DNA of 20,979 nt, from the NCBI GenBank assembly GCA_039815505.1, contig JBCBZE010000020.1, forward strand, positions 1 through 20,979, given 5' to 3'. The number at the start of each line of letters is the position of its first letter. The stretch's first letter is position 1. Of the stretch, positions 1 through 7,260 are shown piece by piece. A program made the translations under genes and the position numbers. The stretch comes from CANLWN01 sp039815505. GTDB lineage: Bacteria; Bacteroidota; Bacteroidia; Flavobacteriales; Flavobacteriaceae. The notes below the pieces were generated by a model, which saw only the letters and a list, made by a program, of their open reading frames with translations, was not told the DNA's origin and did not search any database.

Positions 1-405
1 GTCCGCAACGATCTGGTATCTGGTAACGGCTTTTTTCGTTTTAAGGGAAACCTCAAAATCCGGGGCCAAGCCCAATTCAAACTCAAAATCGAACTCTTCC
101 GCGTCCCAGTTGAAATTATCTTGTTGTTTGGGAAGGGGATTCCCTAGGACATCTAGCTTTTCTTCGGTGAGGTATTTGTTGAGGTTGTCCTGAAGTAATT
201 TATTGACCTCATCGACCAATACGGCCTTTCCATATTGTTTTTTGATCAACCCCATAGGAACTTGACCTTTCCTAAAACCTGGGATATTTGCCTGTTTCCT
301 ATAATCTTTTAGAATACCTTCTACTTTTTCCTTATAATCTTCCTTTGTGATAGCAACTTTTACAACAGCATTCAACTCGTCTATCTGCTCTTTGATAATA
401 TTCAT
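1..405 (-). CDS. tig: Trigger factor, N-terminal part (cut by left window edge)
   Basis: Ribosome-associated chaperone and peptidyl-prolyl isomerase that binds nascent chains at the exit tunnel. I translated the minus strand from the ATG at 405-403 and found 135 codons open to the window edge, beginning MNIIKEQIDELNAVVKVAI. The family's ribosome-docking signature GFRKGQVP lies at about residues 43-50, and the N-terminal domain continues through an acidic region into the start of the PPIase domain at the edge. No in-frame Met lies just upstream, and the start sits about 35 bases downstream of a textbook Bacteroidota promoter (441-471), so the start is well supported. The remaining roughly 300 residues lie outside the window. 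The neighbour downstream of its promoter (504-854) is on the same strand but looks like a separate transcription unit. Confidence 0.96.
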   Translation of the reverse strand, partial: MNIIKEQIDELNAVVKVAITKEDYKEKVEGILKDYRKQANIPGFRKGQVPMGLIKKQYGKAVLVDEVNKLLQDNLNKYLTEEKLDVLGNPLPKQQDNFNWDAEEFDFEFELGLAPDFEVSLKTKKAVTRYQIVAD

Positions 406-440
406 TTCTATATCTGGTTTTGCATAAATAAAATGGGAGG

Positions 441-471
441 CAAAAGTAGAACTTTTTATGAAGTAGAACAA
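441..471 (-). promoter_or_regulatory. Promoter of tig (TTG-N20-TAnnTTTG)
   Basis: Read on the minus strand, a -33 element TTG (469-471 on the plus strand) is followed after 20 bases by TACTTTTG (441-448), an exact match to the Bacteroidota -7 consensus TAnnTTTG. Transcription would start near 434, giving a leader of about 30 bases before the tig ATG. This is one of the two clearest promoters in the window. Confidence 0.8.
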
Positions 472-503
472 GTTTTTAAATTACTGAATGTCATAACAAT
501 ACC

Positions 504-854
504 TTAATTTTTTTTATCCTCTTTGAGAAGTGAAAACAATATGGATTGAAGAAAGGAAAGTAAAAGGCTAAAAAGTATCGCCCACCATATACTGTTAACC
601 GTAAAACCAGAGATAAAACTATCGGCCAAAAGGATGATTATGGCATTAATGATTAAAAGGAAAAGTCCTAATGTGATGATGGTTACCGGTAGGGTAAGAA
701 CAATGAGAATAGGTTTAACAATAAAGTTTAAAAGACTTAATACGATTGCTACGACAATGGCCGTGGTGTACGAGTCTACGCCCACACCTGGCAATATTTT
801 GGATAGTATCACGACTGCCAAGGCGCTTAGAAGAATTCTTAATATAAGTTTCAT
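504..854 (-). CDS. Phage holin family 4 / YvlD-like small membrane protein
   Basis: A 116-residue, almost wholly hydrophobic protein with about four predicted membrane segments (roughly residues 3-22, 28-50, 54-76 and 88-110). It ends in a short charged tail KEDKKN. The spacing of segments, the NFIVKPIL motif after the second segment and the LPVTIITLGLF motif are typical of the PF04020 (phage_holin_4_2, YvlD) family. Despite the family name these are chromosomal inner-membrane proteins of poorly known function, and nothing here suggests a prophage. It starts at an ATG with its stop about 30 bases upstream of the tig promoter. A terminator for the gene upstream of it lies at 878-902, so it probably has its own promoter. 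Confidence 0.88.
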   Translation of the reverse strand: MKLILRILLSALAVVILSKILPGVGVDSYTTAIVVAIVLSLLNFIVKPILIVLTLPVTIITLGLFLLIINAIIILLADSFISGFTVNSIWWAILFSLLLSFLQSILFSLLKEDKKN

Positions 855-877
855 TAGTAGTAGGGTTTAGAATAAAC

Positions 878-902
878 AAAAAAGGCACCGGAATACCGGT
901 AC
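878..902 (-). terminator. Rho-independent terminator of the GDSL lipoprotein gene
   Basis: On the minus strand an 11-bp stem, AAAGGTACCGG paired with CCGGTGCCTTT with one U-G wobble, encloses a 3-4 base loop and is followed by TTTTTTGTTT. It begins about 25 bases after the stop of the lipoprotein gene at 930. No T-run follows on the plus strand, so it acts in the minus direction. Confidence 0.85.
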
Positions 903-929
903 CTTTAAAAATAAGAAATTATATTTTAT

Positions 930-2459
930 TTAGTCGATATAAAGCCCTGTATAATCCAAGGGATTTACACCTGGCAAATTAGAACCATATTTTTCGTTTA
1001 TCGCTTCAACAAATAAGTTGGCCAAAAGGGCATAGCCTCTGGGGGAAGGATGTACCCCATCCAAAGAGAATCCACCACCTGTGGCATAGGTATCGGTTAC
1101 CACGCTTCCATCGGCCAATGGTTCCCCACTTGCCGCGATTACATCCCTCAAATAAGCGTTTGCATCAACAAGCGCCAAATCAAATTGGGTGGCCAAAGCT
1201 TCAATTGTCTGGTTGTACGCTGCTACCGCATTGCTGGCCACTTCTTGTTCCTCCGGAGTCAAAACCCACTGATCGGCCAAAGGAACGGCCACTCCATTAA
1301 TGGAGGTTGGGTCGTCTGGGTTTGCCAAGGTCCCGATGAATGTTTGTGAGGTAAAAACCAAAAGATCTTCCGCGGTCGCTTGCCTAAGATTGATCAATCC
1401 GGGATTAATTCCCGTAAGATCGGATAAGTCTTCGTCCAAAATTACTACGGCATTACTATCCCCTGCTGCAAAAGAAATCATACGTCGCTCCGCTTCCTCA
1501 ACACTAAGTGGTATAAAGCCAGGTGCGACCTCTACACCCGCCAATTGTTGTAAACCCCCGTTATAGGCCGCGTAAGCACCATTTAGCAATGCGGCGGTAG
1601 CCTCATCCAATGGAACAGGATTATGGGGTACGGTTGTAAAGAAAGGAATTGATGTTACATCTGGAATATTGGCAACCACTCCTTGGGCTCCACCAGCTGT
1701 AAGGGATTGTAAAAGTGTTTGGTAAACACTTGCGAATACACTACTATTGGTTACATCGCTTCCGCCGTAGGTAGAAGGGTCTAGATTTCCTGTTTCATTG
1801 TGGTCAATTCCAACACCACCGGAAGTGGCGTAACCCAATATATCGTTATTTCCGATCCAAAGGGAAAAGAAAGTGGGGTCCTGTGCCACGGCATCACCTA
1901 TAACAGTGGCATTGGGATCTGATGCAAATCTTGCAAAGTAAGGATTCGCCTGTTGAACCGGGACCCCGGCCAGATTACCGAACCCTTCTGCCAACAATTG
2001 AAAACTAGTGGCACCCGGAACCCCCATATTATTAAAAGGTCCGGTAAGTACATTGGTGATTTCCGTAGTACCTGTTCCCGTTACGGGAACTGGCGCGGGC
2101 GAACCGCTGGCAAAAGATAAAATCAATCGATTTCCTAAAATGGGTTCCCCCATAAAAGTAGCACCGCCTAAACCATCTGCCATAAATGGAATTTCAAAAG
2201 GACCACCGCCCACTAACGCAAAGTTGGAGGACAACATATTGGGATAAGAGGCTATTTGTCCATCTTCGAACAAAGCATTGTCCGAAAAGCCTGCGGTTAG
2301 GGAGTTGCCCACAGCGACATAATTTGAAAAGTTGGCTGAACCACTCGTAAATTCAATTGGTGGCGGTTCCGAAGTCGAGGGAGGTGTTACATCATCATCA
2401 TCGCTACAAGAAACAAAAACAAGCCCGAAAAACGCGAGCAATGCTAAAATCTTTTTCAT
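930..2459 (-). CDS. Surface-exposed SGNH/GDSL-type esterase lipoprotein
   Basis: A 509-residue lipoprotein. The signal peptide (residues 1-17) ends in the lipobox FVSC with Cys18 as the lipidation site. It is followed by SDDDD, which matches the surface-export signal (Ser plus acidic residues) described for Flavobacterium lipoproteins, so it is probably displayed on the outside of the outer membrane. SGNH hydrolase blocks are visible: block I AVGNSLTAGF with nucleophile Ser53, a block II-like GVPGATS near 147-153, block III IGNND at 202-206, and block V DGVHPS with Asp467 and His470. The substrate is unknown; related proteins are annotated as GDSL lipases/esterases or sugar-ester hydrolases. 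At 509 residues it is longer than a simple SGNH domain (about 200-250), with Gly/Ala/Pro-rich insertions. It stands alone between its own promoter and terminator. Confidence 0.9.
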   Translation of the reverse strand: MKKILALLAFFGLVFVSCSDDDDVTPPSTSEPPPIEFTSGSANFSNYVAVGNSLTAGFSDNALFEDGQIASYPNMLSSNFALVGGGPFEIPFMADGLGGATFMGEPILGNRLILSFASGSPAPVPVTGTGTTEITNVLTGPFNNMGVPGATSFQLLAEGFGNLAGVPVQQANPYFARFASDPNATVIGDAVAQDPTFFSLWIGNNDILGYATSGGVGIDHNETGNLDPSTYGGSDVTNSSVFASVYQTLLQSLTAGGAQGVVANIPDVTSIPFFTTVPHNPVPLDEATAALLNGAYAAYNGGLQQLAGVEVAPGFIPLSVEEAERRMISFAAGDSNAVVILDEDLSDLTGINPGLINLRQATAEDLLVFTSQTFIGTLANPDDPTSINGVAVPLADQWVLTPEEQEVASNAVAAYNQTIEALATQFDLALVDANAYLRDVIAASGEPLADGSVVTDTYATGGGFSLDGVHPSPRGYALLANLFVEAINEKYGSNLPGVNPLDYTGLYID

Positions 2460-2512
2460 CTATAAAATTTTGAGTTAGTTTAAGTTAAATTACTGTTAAC
2501 AAACAATGGAAT

Positions 2513-2542
2513 CAAAATTAACCAAAATTATGAGACATGCAA
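2513..2542 (-). promoter_or_regulatory. Promoter of the GDSL lipoprotein gene
   Basis: On the minus strand TTG (2540-2542) is separated by 19 bases from TAATTTTG (2513-2520), an exact -7 consensus. A second TAATTTTG copy lies just upstream in the spacer (plus-strand 2523-2530), so two overlapping start sites are possible. The leader to the ATG at 2459 would be about 45 bases. Confidence 0.75.
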
Positions 2543-2558
2543 TATAATACCCTAAAAA

Positions 2559-2574
2559 ATTATGCATGCATAAT
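2559..2574 (-). repeat. 16-bp perfect palindrome (operator or weak terminator)
   Basis: ATTATGCATGCATAAT is a perfect palindrome between the stop of the alpha/beta hydrolase (2590) and the lipoprotein promoter. Read on the minus strand it is followed by six T residues, so as RNA it could form a weak 6-bp AT-rich hairpin with loop CATG and a U-tract, ending the pdxJ/hydrolase transcript. As DNA its centre lies about 60 bases upstream of the inferred lipoprotein start site, a usual place for an activator site. The sequence cannot separate the two roles. Confidence 0.5.
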
Positions 2575-2589
2575 AAATTATGGCATTTT

Positions 2590-3360
2590 TTAACAATTTA
2601 GGAATGTTATGGTTTTTTGGAAAAATTGTTTAGGGTTCTCTGCATGTAACCAATGACCCGCATTCTCCACCGTCTCGATTGCTGCTTTGGGAAAGTGTCT
2701 TTTGATGTCCGGAGTATCTTGGGGTGCAATATATTCAGATCGGTCGCCTCTCAAGAATAGGGTAGGCCCGTTGTAAAGTGCGGAAACGGGGATAGCATCT
2801 CCAATTTCTTCCATTCTGTTACTTAAAACCTTTAAATTAAAACGAAATCCTAGTTTGCCTTTTTCTACCCAATATAAATTTTTTAGCAAAAATTGCCGTG
2901 TACCAATAGTGTCAATAGACTTGGCCAATTCCTCATCTGCCTTTCCCCGAGAGCTGATACGGTCTATGGGAATGGCGTTAAGGGCGTTTATTATATCTTG
3001 GTGGTGGGGTGGATAAAATTTTGGTGCGATATCGGCCACAATTAATTTTTCCACCAATTCTGGATGTTTGCAAGCTAGGGTCATCACGGTTTTCCCACCC
3101 ATGGAATGTCCCAATAAAATTGCTTTGGGCAGCCTGTGGTGTAAGATGTGCTGTCTTATATCCTCTGCAAGAATATCATAATTGAAATCTTCGGAATGAA
3201 AGCTTTTTCCGTGATTACGTTGGTCTATAAGGTGAACTTCAAACCCTTCGTTTGCATATTGCGTACCAAGTGTCTTCCAATTATCCGACATTCCCAAAAA
3301 GCCATGTAATATCAATAAGGGTTTGCCCGCACCAATGATGTTAGCATGTAAGGGTTTCAT
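2590..3360 (-). CDS. Alpha/beta-fold hydrolase (YbfF-like esterase)
   Basis: A 256-residue cytoplasmic alpha/beta hydrolase of the YbfF-like esterase type, with no signal peptide. It shows the oxyanion-hole segment LHGFLG at about residues 18-23, the nucleophile elbow GHSMGG with Ser86, a candidate acid residue Asp206 in LRGDRSEYI and the catalytic His236 in AGHWLHAENP. The length matches the family (about 255). I use the ATG at 3360, not the more upstream in-frame Met at 3423, because the extra 21 residues match nothing in the family. The 3360 start also overlaps the pdxJ stop by one base (TAATG), the usual form of translational coupling. The substrate is unknown; family members hydrolyse short acyl or thioesters in vitro. 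It would be expressed with pdxJ. Confidence 0.9.
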   Translation of the reverse strand: MKPLHANIIGAGKPLLILHGFLGMSDNWKTLGTQYANEGFEVHLIDQRNHGKSFHSEDFNYDILAEDIRQHILHHRLPKAILLGHSMGGKTVMTLACKHPELVEKLIVADIAPKFYPPHHQDIINALNAIPIDRISSRGKADEELAKSIDTIGTRQFLLKNLYWVEKGKLGFRFNLKVLSNRMEEIGDAIPVSALYNGPTLFLRGDRSEYIAPQDTPDIKRHFPKAAIETVENAGHWLHAENPKQFFQKTITFLNC

Positions 3361-4073
3361 TATTTCAACAGGTTTAAGTACATATTTATCACATTTTCCA
3401 TCCCTGAATATAGCGACTCGCAAATGAGGGCATGACCAATGGAAACTTCCAACAGATAGGGTACGTTTTGTTTAAAGTATTTAATATTGTCCAAACTTAG
3501 GTCATGACCGGCGTTGACGCCCAAACCCAGTTCATGGGCTATTTTTGCAGCTTCCGCAAAGGATTGCACGGCTTTTTTATTATCCTTTTCATAGGTTTTG
3601 GCGTAACTTTCCGTGTAGAGCTCCACTCTATCTGTTCCCGTAAGGGCCGCGCCTTCTATCATTTTTGGATTGGTGTCGACAAAAATCGAGGTTCTAATGC
3701 CTTTGTCTTTAAAAATTTGGATTACATCCTTTAAAAACCCCTTATGGCTTACAGTATCCCAACCTGCATTTGAGGTTATGGCATCTGCGGCATCCGGTAC
3801 CAAAGTAACCTGTGTAGGGTTTACTTCCAAAACCAGGTCAATGAATTTTTTAATGGGATTTCCCTCAATATTGAATTCCGTATGGACCATTTTTTTTAAA
3901 TCCCGTGTATCTTGATATGTAATATGCCTTTCATCTGGTCTGGGATGTACGGTTATACCCTCTGCACCGAATCCTTCCATATCCCTTACAACTTTAAGTA
4001 GGTCGGGAACATTACCACCACGGGCGTTTCTTAAGGTGGCTATTTTATTAACATTAACGCTCAATTTTGTCAT
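3360..4073 (-). CDS. pdxJ: Pyridoxine 5'-phosphate synthase
   Basis: Last step of the DXP-dependent vitamin B6 pathway: condenses 3-amino-1-hydroxyacetone 1-phosphate with 1-deoxyxylulose 5-phosphate to pyridoxine 5'-phosphate in the cytoplasm. The 237-residue length matches the family. Diagnostic segments are KLSVNVNKIATLRNARGG at the N terminus (substrate-binding Asn and Arg), ITVHPRPDERHI with His43, Arg45 and His50, a TLVPD strand, NAGHDLSLDN with the conserved late His, and IGHALICESL near the C terminus. It is the first gene of a two-gene unit with the alpha/beta hydrolase. It is divergent from the CBS-domain gene across about 90 bases. A good -7 element lies at 4100-4107. Confidence 0.96.
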   Translation of the reverse strand: MTKLSVNVNKIATLRNARGGNVPDLLKVVRDMEGFGAEGITVHPRPDERHITYQDTRDLKKMVHTEFNIEGNPIKKFIDLVLEVNPTQVTLVPDAADAITSNAGWDTVSHKGFLKDVIQIFKDKGIRTSIFVDTNPKMIEGAALTGTDRVELYTESYAKTYEKDNKKAVQSFAEAAKIAHELGLGVNAGHDLSLDNIKYFKQNVPYLLEVSIGHALICESLYSGMENVINMYLNLLK

Positions 4074-4099
4074 TACAAGAAGTTGCTTTGATGAAAGGA

Positions 4100-4107
4100 C
4101 AAAAATA
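4100..4107 (-). promoter_or_regulatory. -7 element of the pdxJ promoter
   Basis: On the minus strand TATTTTTG is an exact TAnnTTTG match about 26 bases upstream of the pdxJ ATG. I do not find a clean TTG at the right distance for the -33 element, so only the -7 box is called. Confidence 0.55.
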
Positions 4108-4123
4108 CAAATTAGGCACGCCT

Positions 4124-4148
4124 TTTGATATTTAAAATTAGTATTTTG
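4124..4148 (+). promoter_or_regulatory. Possible promoter of the CBS/nadK unit
   Basis: TTTG (4124-4127) and TATTTTG (4142-4148) resemble the two promoter elements upstream of the ATG at 4166. The spacer is only 14 bases and the -7 box lacks one base, so this is a weak call. It would be back-to-back with the pdxJ promoter. Confidence 0.35.
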
Positions 4149-4165
4149 CGTTACATTATAAAGTT

Positions 4166-4822
4166 ATGAAGATTCAGTCGCACATAATAACATCGATACC
4201 CGTTTTTACGATAGGGAATTCCCTGAAAGAGGTTATTCAATTTTTCAAGAATACCACTTTCTCGCATGTTGCCGTGCAGGAAAACGAGCATTTTTTGGGG
4301 GTTTTGGGGGAGAATGATCTACAAAACTTTGAGGGGAATAAGAAAATTGAGGATTACAGATATAATTTGGAATCTTTTTTCGTGCGAAAGGAAACATCTT
4401 GGTTGGATGTATTGGAAATGTTTGCTAGGAACGAAGCCAATCTTTTGCCGGTGTTGGACGAGGATAATCTGATTGTTGGATATTATGACCTTACAGATAT
4501 TGTTAGTGCATTTATTGATACTCCTTTTTTTACCGAGCCTGGTGGGATCCTGGTGGTGGCCAAGGGAATAAAGGATTATTCCTTTAGCGAAATAGCACAG
4601 ATTGTGGAAAGTAACAATAATAGGCTACTGGGCGGGTTTATTACGGACCTTAAAAATGATGTTGTACAAATTACCATTAAAGTGGAAGCTTCCCATCTCA
4701 ATGAAATCATCCAAAGTTTTAGGAGATATAATTACAGTATCGTTTTTGGTAATAATGACGATCAGTTTCTCGAAGATTTGAAACAACGGTCAGATTATTT
4801 GGATAAATATCTAAACGTCTGA
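4166..4822 (+). CDS. CBS-domain pair protein with C-terminal ACT-like region
   Basis: A 218-residue soluble protein. Residues about 1-60 and 65-125 form two CBS motifs; typical segments are IPVFTIGNSLKEVIQFF, HVAVQENEHFLGVLGENDL and NLLPVLDEDNLIVGYYDLTDIV. Such pairs bind adenosyl ligands (AMP, ATP, SAM or NAD). Residues about 130-205 (GGILVVAKGIKDYSFSEIAQ, then VQITIKV) look like an ACT-type beta-alpha-beta ligand-binding domain. No catalytic domain is fused. The stop is separated from the nadK ATG by a single base, so the two are almost surely translated together. I infer that it senses a nucleotide and may affect NAD kinase or a neighbouring process; no target is shown by the sequence. Confidence 0.87.
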   Translation: MKIQSHIITSIPVFTIGNSLKEVIQFFKNTTFSHVAVQENEHFLGVLGENDLQNFEGNKKIEDYRYNLESFFVRKETSWLDVLEMFARNEANLLPVLDEDNLIVGYYDLTDIVSAFIDTPFFTEPGGILVVAKGIKDYSFSEIAQIVESNNNRLLGGFITDLKNDVVQITIKVEASHLNEIIQSFRRYNYSIVFGNNDDQFLEDLKQRSDYLDKYLNV

Positions 4823-4823
4823 T

Positions 4824-5705
4824 ATGAAGGTCGCCATTTACGGTCAAACATATACCGAAGACGTTCTGGATTATGTGATAGAACTTTTGGATGAATACAA
4901 AAAAGTATCCTCGGAGGTTTATTTGGAGGATGAATTTCATAAATCTTTATCTGCTTACAAGTACACAGGGGAACATAAGGTTTTTACGGAGACCGATGGC
5001 TTGGATAGTTCCTTTGATATGTTTGTTAGCTTTGGGGGAGATGGTACCATTTTAAGGGCCACGACCTATGTAAGGGATTTGGGTATTCCCATTGTGGGGG
5101 TCAACACAGGACGATTGGGATTCTTATCTACCTTTAAAAAAGAGGATGTTGGAAAGATGGTCAATGAATTTGTTGCCGGAGCCTATACCATAGTTGAAAG
5201 AAGCCTGGTAGAAGTCCTATCAGATTTTGAAATACCGGAATTTGGCCACTTAAACTTTGCGCTGAACGAGGTTACCGTGAGCAGAAAGGATACTACCTCC
5301 ATGATTACCATTGAAACCTATTTGAACAATGAGTACCTGACTTCATATTGGGCCGATGGACTTATCATAGCCACCCCTACGGGCTCAACAGGGTATTCAC
5401 TGAGTTGCGGTGGACCGGTAATAACACCAACGGCAAAATCTTTGATTTTAACCCCTATTGCCCCACATAATTTAAATGCAAGACCTTTGGTAATATCCGA
5501 TGATACTAAAATTAGACTAAAAGTTTCCGGAAGAGAGGAAAATCATTTGGTGTCGTTAGATTCCAGAATCGCTTCTTTGGAAAATGGAAAGGAACTGGTT
5601 GTTCAAAAGACGGACTTCACAATTAAAATGATAGAATATACTTCTGAAAGCTTTTTAAAAACACTTCGTAACAAATTACTATGGGGCGAGGATCGTCGTA
5701 ATTGA
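4824..5705 (+). CDS. nadK: NAD kinase
   Basis: Phosphorylates NAD+ to NADP+ with ATP (or polyphosphate in some members) in the cytoplasm, and is the only route to NADP in most bacteria. The 293-residue length is normal. The GGDGT motif lies at residues 71-75 in VSFGGDGTILRA and is followed by GVNTGRLGFLS. Later come NEVTVSRKDTTSMI and the substrate-binding segment DGLIIATPTGSTGYSLSCGGP. The C-terminal part ends with the usual beta-strand domain. It starts one base after the CBS gene and is followed by a 113-base gap before porG. No terminator is seen in that gap, so read-through into the envelope genes is possible. Confidence 0.96.
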   Translation: MKVAIYGQTYTEDVLDYVIELLDEYKKVSSEVYLEDEFHKSLSAYKYTGEHKVFTETDGLDSSFDMFVSFGGDGTILRATTYVRDLGIPIVGVNTGRLGFLSTFKKEDVGKMVNEFVAGAYTIVERSLVEVLSDFEIPEFGHLNFALNEVTVSRKDTTSMITIETYLNNEYLTSYWADGLIIATPTGSTGYSLSCGGPVITPTAKSLILTPIAPHNLNARPLVISDDTKIRLKVSGREENHLVSLDSRIASLENGKELVVQKTDFTIKMIEYTSESFLKTLRNKLLWGEDRRN

Positions 5706-5797
5706 TAGTAAAACAAAACAATAAATACAGCTAAAAGTTGTTTATCAAATGAGAACAAGAGATATCACAATTTCCTAGGCTAAAATGTTGGAATTGT

Positions 5798-5805
5798 TAT
5801 ATTTG
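5798..5805 (+). promoter_or_regulatory. -7 element upstream of porG
   Basis: TATATTTG matches TAnnTTTG exactly and lies 16 bases before the ATG at 5822. The -33 region has no good TTG at the usual spacing, and the leader would be only about 10 bases, so this is a moderate call. It would make porG-uppS-bamA partly independent of nadK. Confidence 0.45.
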
Positions 5806-5821
5806 CAAACTTTTAGAATTG

Positions 5822-6508
5822 ATGAGAGTATTTATTGTTTTAATTCTTGTGTTTATTTTTACGGGAATAAATGCCCAGACCTATGAAATTGGGCTTTTTG
5901 CAGGAGGTGCCAATAACATTGGTGATGTGGGCAGAACAAATTATGTATTGCCTTCCGGGCCGGCATTTGGAGGTTTGTTCAAATGGAACAAGAGTAAAAG
6001 ATATGCTTGGCGCGCCAGTATTATATATGGAAGTTTTACGGCAGACGATTCAAAATCCAATACTTCTGCCAGGCAACAGAGGGGTTTTGTAATAGATAAT
6101 TCGGTTTTAGAGGCTTCCGCGGGTTTAGAGTTTAATTTCGTGGAATATAATTTGCATAAATTAGGACCTGCTTTTACACCTTATCTATATACGGGCTTAA
6201 CGTATTTTAGGTATGATTTTAATTATTTTGACGCAGGTCAATTACAAGATATTGATCAAAAGGACGGTTCATTTGCCATTCCTATGGTCGTGGGGTTGAA
6301 AGCAAGGATAAACCAATATCTAATATTGGGAGCTGAAGTTGGTGCAAGATATACCTTTACGGATAATTTGGATGCAAGTAATCCGGAAGGCTCCAATTTT
6401 GAGCAATTTAGGTTTGGGAATATTTTAAGTGATGATTGGTACGTTTTTTCTGGGTTGACCCTTACATATACGTTTGGGAGAAAACCCTGTTCCGATTGTT
6501 TCGAGTAA
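5822..6508 (+). CDS. porG: Type IX secretion system outer-membrane protein PorG (DUF6089)
   Basis: A 228-residue outer-membrane beta-barrel protein. The signal peptide covers about residues 1-19 and ends in NAQ before TYEIGLFAGGANNIGDVG. The mature chain is a series of alternating-polarity strands ending in YVFSGLTLTYTFGRKPC, as in an 8-strand barrel. The opening E-I-G-x-x-x-G-x-x-N-x-x-G-D pattern and the Cys-containing end fit the DUF6089 family, to which Porphyromonas PorG belongs. PorG is a T9SS component that associates with the PorK/PorN ring. The location supports this: in P. gingivalis porG likewise precedes uppS, bamA and two ompH genes (from memory, not searched). I use the ATG at 5822; a TTG directly before it (5819) is the only other option. 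The uppS start follows after 7 bases. Confidence 0.8.
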   Translation: MRVFIVLILVFIFTGINAQTYEIGLFAGGANNIGDVGRTNYVLPSGPAFGGLFKWNKSKRYAWRASIIYGSFTADDSKSNTSARQQRGFVIDNSVLEASAGLEFNFVEYNLHKLGPAFTPYLYTGLTYFRYDFNYFDAGQLQDIDQKDGSFAIPMVVGLKARINQYLILGAEVGARYTFTDNLDASNPEGSNFEQFRFGNILSDDWYVFSGLTLTYTFGRKPCSDCFE

Positions 6509-6515
6509 CACTATT

Positions 6516-7256
6516 ATGAACACTATTGAGGATTTAAATGACGGTAAATTGCCGCATCATATCGCCATTATTATGGATGGTAACGGTAGATGGGCAAAAC
6601 AAAAAGGAAAACATAGATTCTTTGGCCATGAACATGGGGTGAATACCGTAAGACATACGGTTGAAAACTGTGCCAAGATGGGCCTGGAATATCTCACTCT
6701 TTATACCTTCTCCACGGAAAACTGGAAACGCCCCAAGTTAGAAGTTGATACCCTAATGAAACTCTTGGTATCTTCTTTAAAAAAGGAACTGAAGACCCTT
6801 AATAAGAACAATATTCGCTTAAATGCCATTGGAAACATTGCCTCCTTACCTGGAAAAGCACATAAAGAACTCAAGGAAGTAATCACAAAAACAGATAAAA
6901 ATACGGGCATGACCTTGACCTTGGCACTCAGTTATGGAGCTAGAGAGGAGCTTCAAAACGCAGTAAAACATATAAGTGTCAAAGTTAAAAATAATATAAT
7001 TTCCCCCGAAGATATTGATGAAACCATTATAAATACTCATCTTTACACGCATGATTTGCCAGATGTGGACCTGTTGATCCGGACCAGCGGAGAGCACAGA
7101 ATAAGCAATTTTTTACTTTGGCAAATAGCATATGCCGAATTATATTTTATTGATGTATTTTGGCCCGATTTTAGCGAGCATCATTTGGTAGAGGCAATTA
7201 TAAATTACCAAAACAGAGAAAGAAGATTTGGAAAAACTAGCGAACAACTCAACTAG
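6516..7256 (+). CDS. uppS: Isoprenyl transferase (undecaprenyl diphosphate synthase)
   Basis: Condenses isopentenyl diphosphate units in the cis configuration onto farnesyl diphosphate to make undecaprenyl diphosphate, the lipid carrier for peptidoglycan and surface glycans. The protein has 246 residues, the normal length. IAIIMDGNGRWAKQKGKHR carries catalytic Asp21 and the phosphate-binding loop. The C-terminal signature DLLIRTSGEHRISNFLLWQ has the two conserved Arg and the Ser, followed by AYAELYF. I chose the ATG at 6516 over the in-frame one at 6474, because 6474 lies inside porG and adds 14 residues with no family match. It lies 7 bases after porG and 4 bases before bamA, in one operon. 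Confidence 0.96.
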   Translation: MNTIEDLNDGKLPHHIAIIMDGNGRWAKQKGKHRFFGHEHGVNTVRHTVENCAKMGLEYLTLYTFSTENWKRPKLEVDTLMKLLVSSLKKELKTLNKNNIRLNAIGNIASLPGKAHKELKEVITKTDKNTGMTLTLALSYGAREELQNAVKHISVKVKNNIISPEDIDETIINTHLYTHDLPDVDLLIRTSGEHRISNFLLWQIAYAELYFIDVFWPDFSEHHLVEAIINYQNRERRFGKTSEQLN

Positions 7257-7260
7257 GGGT

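Noticed and set aside
504..854. Possible prophage remnant because the protein matches a 'phage holin' family
   Set aside because: PF04020/YvlD proteins are common chromosomal membrane proteins; no integrase, lysin, attachment site or other phage gene is nearby.
891..905. 15-base sequence GAATACCGGTACCTT also present at 20158-20172
   Set aside because: One shared 15-mer in 21 kb is not far from chance, the first copy is explained by a terminator stem, and the second copy has no matching partner arm.
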